Below the pieces are notes generated by a model. It was not told where the DNA came from, did not search any database, and was given only the letters and a program-made list of their open reading frames with translations. This document shows, one piece after another, positions 34,840 to 37,109 of a stretch of 37,109 nucleotides of DNA; position 1 is the first letter of the stretch, and the number at the start of each line of letters is the position of its first letter. The stretch spans positions 1 to 37,109 of the forward strand of contig DAYM01000011.1 of NCBI GenBank assembly GCA_002506905.1. Direction: 5' to 3'. A program made the position numbers and the translations under genes. Origin of the DNA: Methanomassiliicoccaceae archaeon UBA328 (lineage in GTDB: Archaea > Thermoplasmatota > Thermoplasmata > Methanomassiliicoccales > Methanomethylophilaceae).

Positions 34840-34900
34840 TCTGAACATGTTATCATGTCAGAAAGATAGCATCCGCAGTTTGATATCAATACTTTATATT
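34840..34900 (+). promoter_or_regulatory. Dyad and promoter before FUSC-like gene 2
   Basis: A near-perfect inverted repeat, TTCTGAACATG and CATGTCAGAA around TTAT (34840-34864), may terminate the preceding gene. TACTTTATATTC at about 34889-34900 is a good TATA box; transcription would start near 34920, putting the dyad element at 34948-34980 inside the 5' leader of the next gene. No gene is seen in 34815-35056. Confidence 0.45.
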
Positions 34901-34947
34901 CTATCTGTTGACGACAACCTCCGGATCTCGGAAAGCCGTAGTCGTCC

Positions 34948-34980
34948 GAATGACCCAGACACTCATTATCGTGTGGGGGC
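34948..34980 (+). promoter_or_regulatory. Single dyad leader element before FUSC-like gene 2
   Basis: GAATGACCCAGACACTCATT (34948-34967) followed by ATCGTGTGGGGGC matches the two units at 32786-32852 almost base for base. Its dyad is ACAC/GTGT around TCATTATC. It lies 77-109 nt before the GTG start at 35057 and downstream of a TATA box, so it is probably transcribed as part of the leader. The function is inferred. Confidence 0.55.
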
Positions 34981-35056
34981 GCCATAACTCCCAACGGAGC
35001 GATGAGCGACGGGCCAACAAGACCATACCTGTTTTAAGTCACCGTCTGGAGGATGT

Positions 35057-36943
35057 GTGACTGTCATGGAATATAATGGTAAGAAGATAGATGCGAAATT
35101 CGTATTCTGGAAGATAATATTCTTCCTGGCGCTTGTCATATTCATGGCCGTATTCTCGGCCGTGTTCGGGAGTGACAACACTCTCGTCGGCGTGATGGTG
35201 ATAGTTGCCGCGCTGATGATACTCGGAAAGGACATGTCTGTCAGACCGTTCTCCAATCTGGCAGGCCTTCTGATCATCAACCTGTCCCTGGGTCTCGGAG
35301 CATATGCGACCACATTCAACCCCTGGCTGGGCCTGATCATCAACTTCGCCGTCATCTTCACGCTGACTTATGTAATGATGCATGATCTGAAGATGCCGTT
35401 CTGGTTCCCGTTCATCCTCGGATATGCATTCATACTTTCCATGCCCGTGGGCATATCGGCACTTCCGCTCCGTCTGGAATCCCTGACCGTCGGTGCCGTC
35501 TTCATAGTCGGACTGAACCTTCTGGTCAACCGCGGACGTGAAAAGAAGACCTGCCATGCAGGCATAACAGCTCTTCTGAACAGTACGATATCCGTCATAG
35601 ACAAGAAGAACGCCGGAGAGGAACTGGACCTTGGATCCATAAATGCAGCCACTCAGACAACCGTATCGGCGATGTACGACAGAGTGAAGGACAGATACTT
35701 CATCAGTACCGACAGCAAATCCGTCCTGAATCTGGCAATAGCCCTGGAAGAACTCGGTCAGGCCGTTGTCGAAAAAGAACACAGCCAAAAAGACCTGGAA
35801 GACCTGAAGGCGCTAATTGAAAAGATGGCAGCCCACGAGTCCGGGGAATTGGACCTGGAAACTCTCCGCACAGAGATGGGGTCCTTCCTGGATTCCCACA
35901 GGAACATGCACTCCAGGGTCCTCCGTTCACTGCGCATAGCGGAATTCGAACTGGAGATAATGGCAGAAGGCCCGAAGAACGAAGGCAAAGAATACGAAAC
36001 GGGAGAGATATCGCGCGGACTCCGCATGAAGACCTTCCTGAAAGAGAATCTTAACAAGAACTCCCTGAAGTTCACATTCTCATTCCGTTTGGCACTCATG
36101 ATGTCGTTCTGGTGGTTCATAGGAGACTACTTCGATATAGAGAATGCCAGATGGCTGATGTTCACCTCCATAGCGATAGTGGCACCGTATATAGAGGGAT
36201 CCTCGAAGAAATCACTGGACAGACTTGCAGGTACGGCCGTCGGTCTGACGGTGTTCATACTGATGATGCCATTCCTCAATGATGCCGCGCTCATATCTGT
36301 GATAATGCTCGCCATAGGATTCATCTACACGCTGCTGGACCCGATGAAGTATCCGATGCAGATGGCATTCAACACAGTGTCCGCAATGCTGATGGCACTC
36401 ACGCTGTTCCCCGGATCCCCTATAGTATGGGAGAGGATAGCATTCATAGCGATAGGTGTAGGCGCCGTCTTCCTGGCAAACCGCATAATACTGCCGTATC
36501 ACATACACGACGAGACCGTCGATCTCACCGAGAAGAGCATGTCTGCCGCAAGGGGACAGCTGCGCGATCTGAGAGATACGGTAGAAGGGAAAGGGAACAG
36601 CAGCACAAACGCCGCACTCCTCGTGAACTCCTTCGCCGTATCCGGCAAGATAAGGATGAACAACGATCAGGAACCCGATCCCGATGTATCCAAGTTCCTG
36701 AGCGTGCAGAACGAGGTCATACTCAACAGCGCGTTCATGAAGAGGGGCATAGCATTGTCCGGACTTGCTGACAGGGATAAGGAAGATGTGTTGGCCCTTC
36801 TGGACAGGTACGGTCCGGACGGCGGAAAACAGATACCGGATACAGTCCATGCCGATGGAAGCGATGCCTACAATGACACGGTGGACATTCTGAAATACTA
36901 CAGAAAGTGCTGCGAACTGTCGGGAAAGATAACAAACGCCTGA
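35057..36943 (+). CDS. FUSC-like membrane protein 2 (putative exporter)
   Basis: This 628-residue protein has two bundles of about six helices, each followed by a soluble part. Bundle 1 spans about 15-160 (IIFFLALVIFMAVFSAVFG, VGVMVIVAALMIL, GLLIINLSLGLGAYA), then a helical linker (about 165-325). Bundle 2 spans about 335-490 (FRLALMMSFWWFIGDYFDI, ARWLMFTSIAIVAPYIEG, LDRLAGTAVGLTVFILMMPF, GVGAVFLANRIILPYHIH), then a C-terminal helical domain. The W-x-FTS...P...R-x-AGTxxG pattern in bundle 2 is that of the fusaric acid resistance/aromatic acid exporter superfamily. GGAGG at 35048-35052 precedes a GTG at 35057; an ATG at 35066 is an alternative. The substrate is unknown. Confidence 0.85.
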   Translation: MTVMEYNGKKIDAKFVFWKIIFFLALVIFMAVFSAVFGSDNTLVGVMVIVAALMILGKDMSVRPFSNLAGLLIINLSLGLGAYATTFNPWLGLIINFAVIFTLTYVMMHDLKMPFWFPFILGYAFILSMPVGISALPLRLESLTVGAVFIVGLNLLVNRGREKKTCHAGITALLNSTISVIDKKNAGEELDLGSINAATQTTVSAMYDRVKDRYFISTDSKSVLNLAIALEELGQAVVEKEHSQKDLEDLKALIEKMAAHESGELDLETLRTEMGSFLDSHRNMHSRVLRSLRIAEFELEIMAEGPKNEGKEYETGEISRGLRMKTFLKENLNKNSLKFTFSFRLALMMSFWWFIGDYFDIENARWLMFTSIAIVAPYIEGSSKKSLDRLAGTAVGLTVFILMMPFLNDAALISVIMLAIGFIYTLLDPMKYPMQMAFNTVSAMLMALTLFPGSPIVWERIAFIAIGVGAVFLANRIILPYHIHDETVDLTEKSMSAARGQLRDLRDTVEGKGNSSTNAALLVNSFAVSGKIRMNNDQEPDPDVSKFLSVQNEVILNSAFMKRGIALSGLADRDKEDVLALLDRYGPDGGKQIPDTVHADGSDAYNDTVDILKYYRKCCELSGKITNA

Positions 36944-36947
36944 GGGG

Positions 36948-36984
36948 TTAGGGCTTCCATTAACTATTTATACGGAAGCCCTAA
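36948..36984 (+). terminator. Terminator hairpin containing the tRNA-Tyr promoter
   Basis: The perfect 11-bp inverted repeat TTAGGGCTTCC/GGAAGCCCTAA lies 5 nt after the stop of the FUSC-like gene and is followed by TCCTGTTTTTG, a terminator-like T-run. Its 15-nt loop contains CTATTTATA (36964-36972), correctly placed (about 25 nt) to be the TATA box of tRNA-Tyr. Both assignments are from sequence only. Confidence 0.7.
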
Positions 36985-36996
36985 TCCTGTTTTTGT

Positions 36997-37108
36997 CCCC
37001 ACTTAGCTCAGACTGGCTAGAGCGGCTGACTGTAGAGTGTTCTCGGAGAGATCCGATACAGCCGCTGAAATCAGCAGGTCCCCTGTTCAAATCAGGGAGT
37101 GGGGACCA
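36997..37108 (+). tRNA. tRNA-Tyr(GUA) with intron
   Basis: The acceptor CCCCACT (36997-37003) pairs with AGTGGGG (37098-37104). Discriminator A37105 is followed by encoded CCA (37106-37108). C1-G72 is the archaeal tyrosine identity pair. The D arm is GCTC/GAGC, the anticodon stem GCTGA/TCAGC, the T arm CCCTG-TTCAAAT-CAGGG. Anticodon GTA is at 37032-37034. The anticodon loop is interrupted after position 37 by about 34 nt (37036-37069; a shift of 1 nt cannot be excluded), the canonical place for archaeal tRNA introns cut by the bulge-helix-bulge endonuclease. The matching TyrRS gene is at 20107-21183. Confidence 0.95.
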
Positions 37109-37109
37109 T

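Overview
The window is archaeal and most likely comes from the Methanomassiliicoccales (H2-dependent methylotrophic methanogens of the Thermoplasmata). The signs are a 16S rRNA with an archaeal 5' end, archaeal-type ribosomal proteins (S8e, L37Ae, L44e, S27e), RNase P protein Rnp2, SRP19, Nop10, aIF2-alpha, an archaeal exosome, and an hdrA-mvhDGA operon for the electron-bifurcating hydrogenase/heterodisulfide reductase complex. The order-level assignment is an inference from gene content and the unusual HdrA; I did not compare sequences.

Layout. 1-310 is the 5' end of a 16S rRNA gene on the minus strand, cut by the window edge. Upstream of it (310-782) are tandem TATA/BRE modules, then tRNA-Ser(GCU) on the plus strand. 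1028-4776 is a plus-strand housekeeping run: a phosphoesterase, S8e, SRP19, bifunctional NAD(P)HX repair enzyme and a second phosphoesterase. It converges on the minus-strand operon hdrA-mvhD-mvhG-mvhA (11018 to 4822). HdrA is a 1007-residue double-FAD protein. A 340-bp divergent region with two inverted repeats separates hdrA from a long plus-strand operon (11359-16961): a membrane zinc-finger protein, RNase P Rnp2, proteasome alpha, SBDS, Rrp4, Rrp41, Rrp42, L37Ae, RpoP, Pcc1 and prefoldin beta. This is the classical archaeal exosome/proteasome superoperon linking RNA decay, protein decay, translation and transcription. An ABC exporter pair and a DHH phosphoesterase follow (17063-20104), converging on TyrS (minus).

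21295-29722 is more accessory: a pair of small three-helix membrane proteins, a TctA-like permease, an MFS exporter, a FlK-like thioesterase, a giant HRDC-DUF4011-SF1 helicase-Vsr-type nuclease (likely defence), and Dph6. 29850-32787 returns to housekeeping: RpiA, then the operon L44e, S27e, aIF2-alpha, Nop10 and a PAC2 protein. 32874-36943 holds two tandem paralogs of a FUSC-like membrane protein, the first broken by two frameshifts. Both are preceded by copies of a repeated dyad element whose arms co-vary. The window closes with an intron-containing tRNA-Tyr(GUA) whose promoter lies inside the terminator hairpin of the preceding gene.

The points most worth a second look are the repeated dyad leader of the FUSC-like paralogs, the helicase-nuclease with an added HRDC domain, the double HdrA fusion, the zinc-finger membrane protein at the head of the RNase P/proteasome/exosome operon, and the small membrane protein pair. 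Many genes have a TATA box about 25 nt before the start codon, so leaderless transcripts are probably common.
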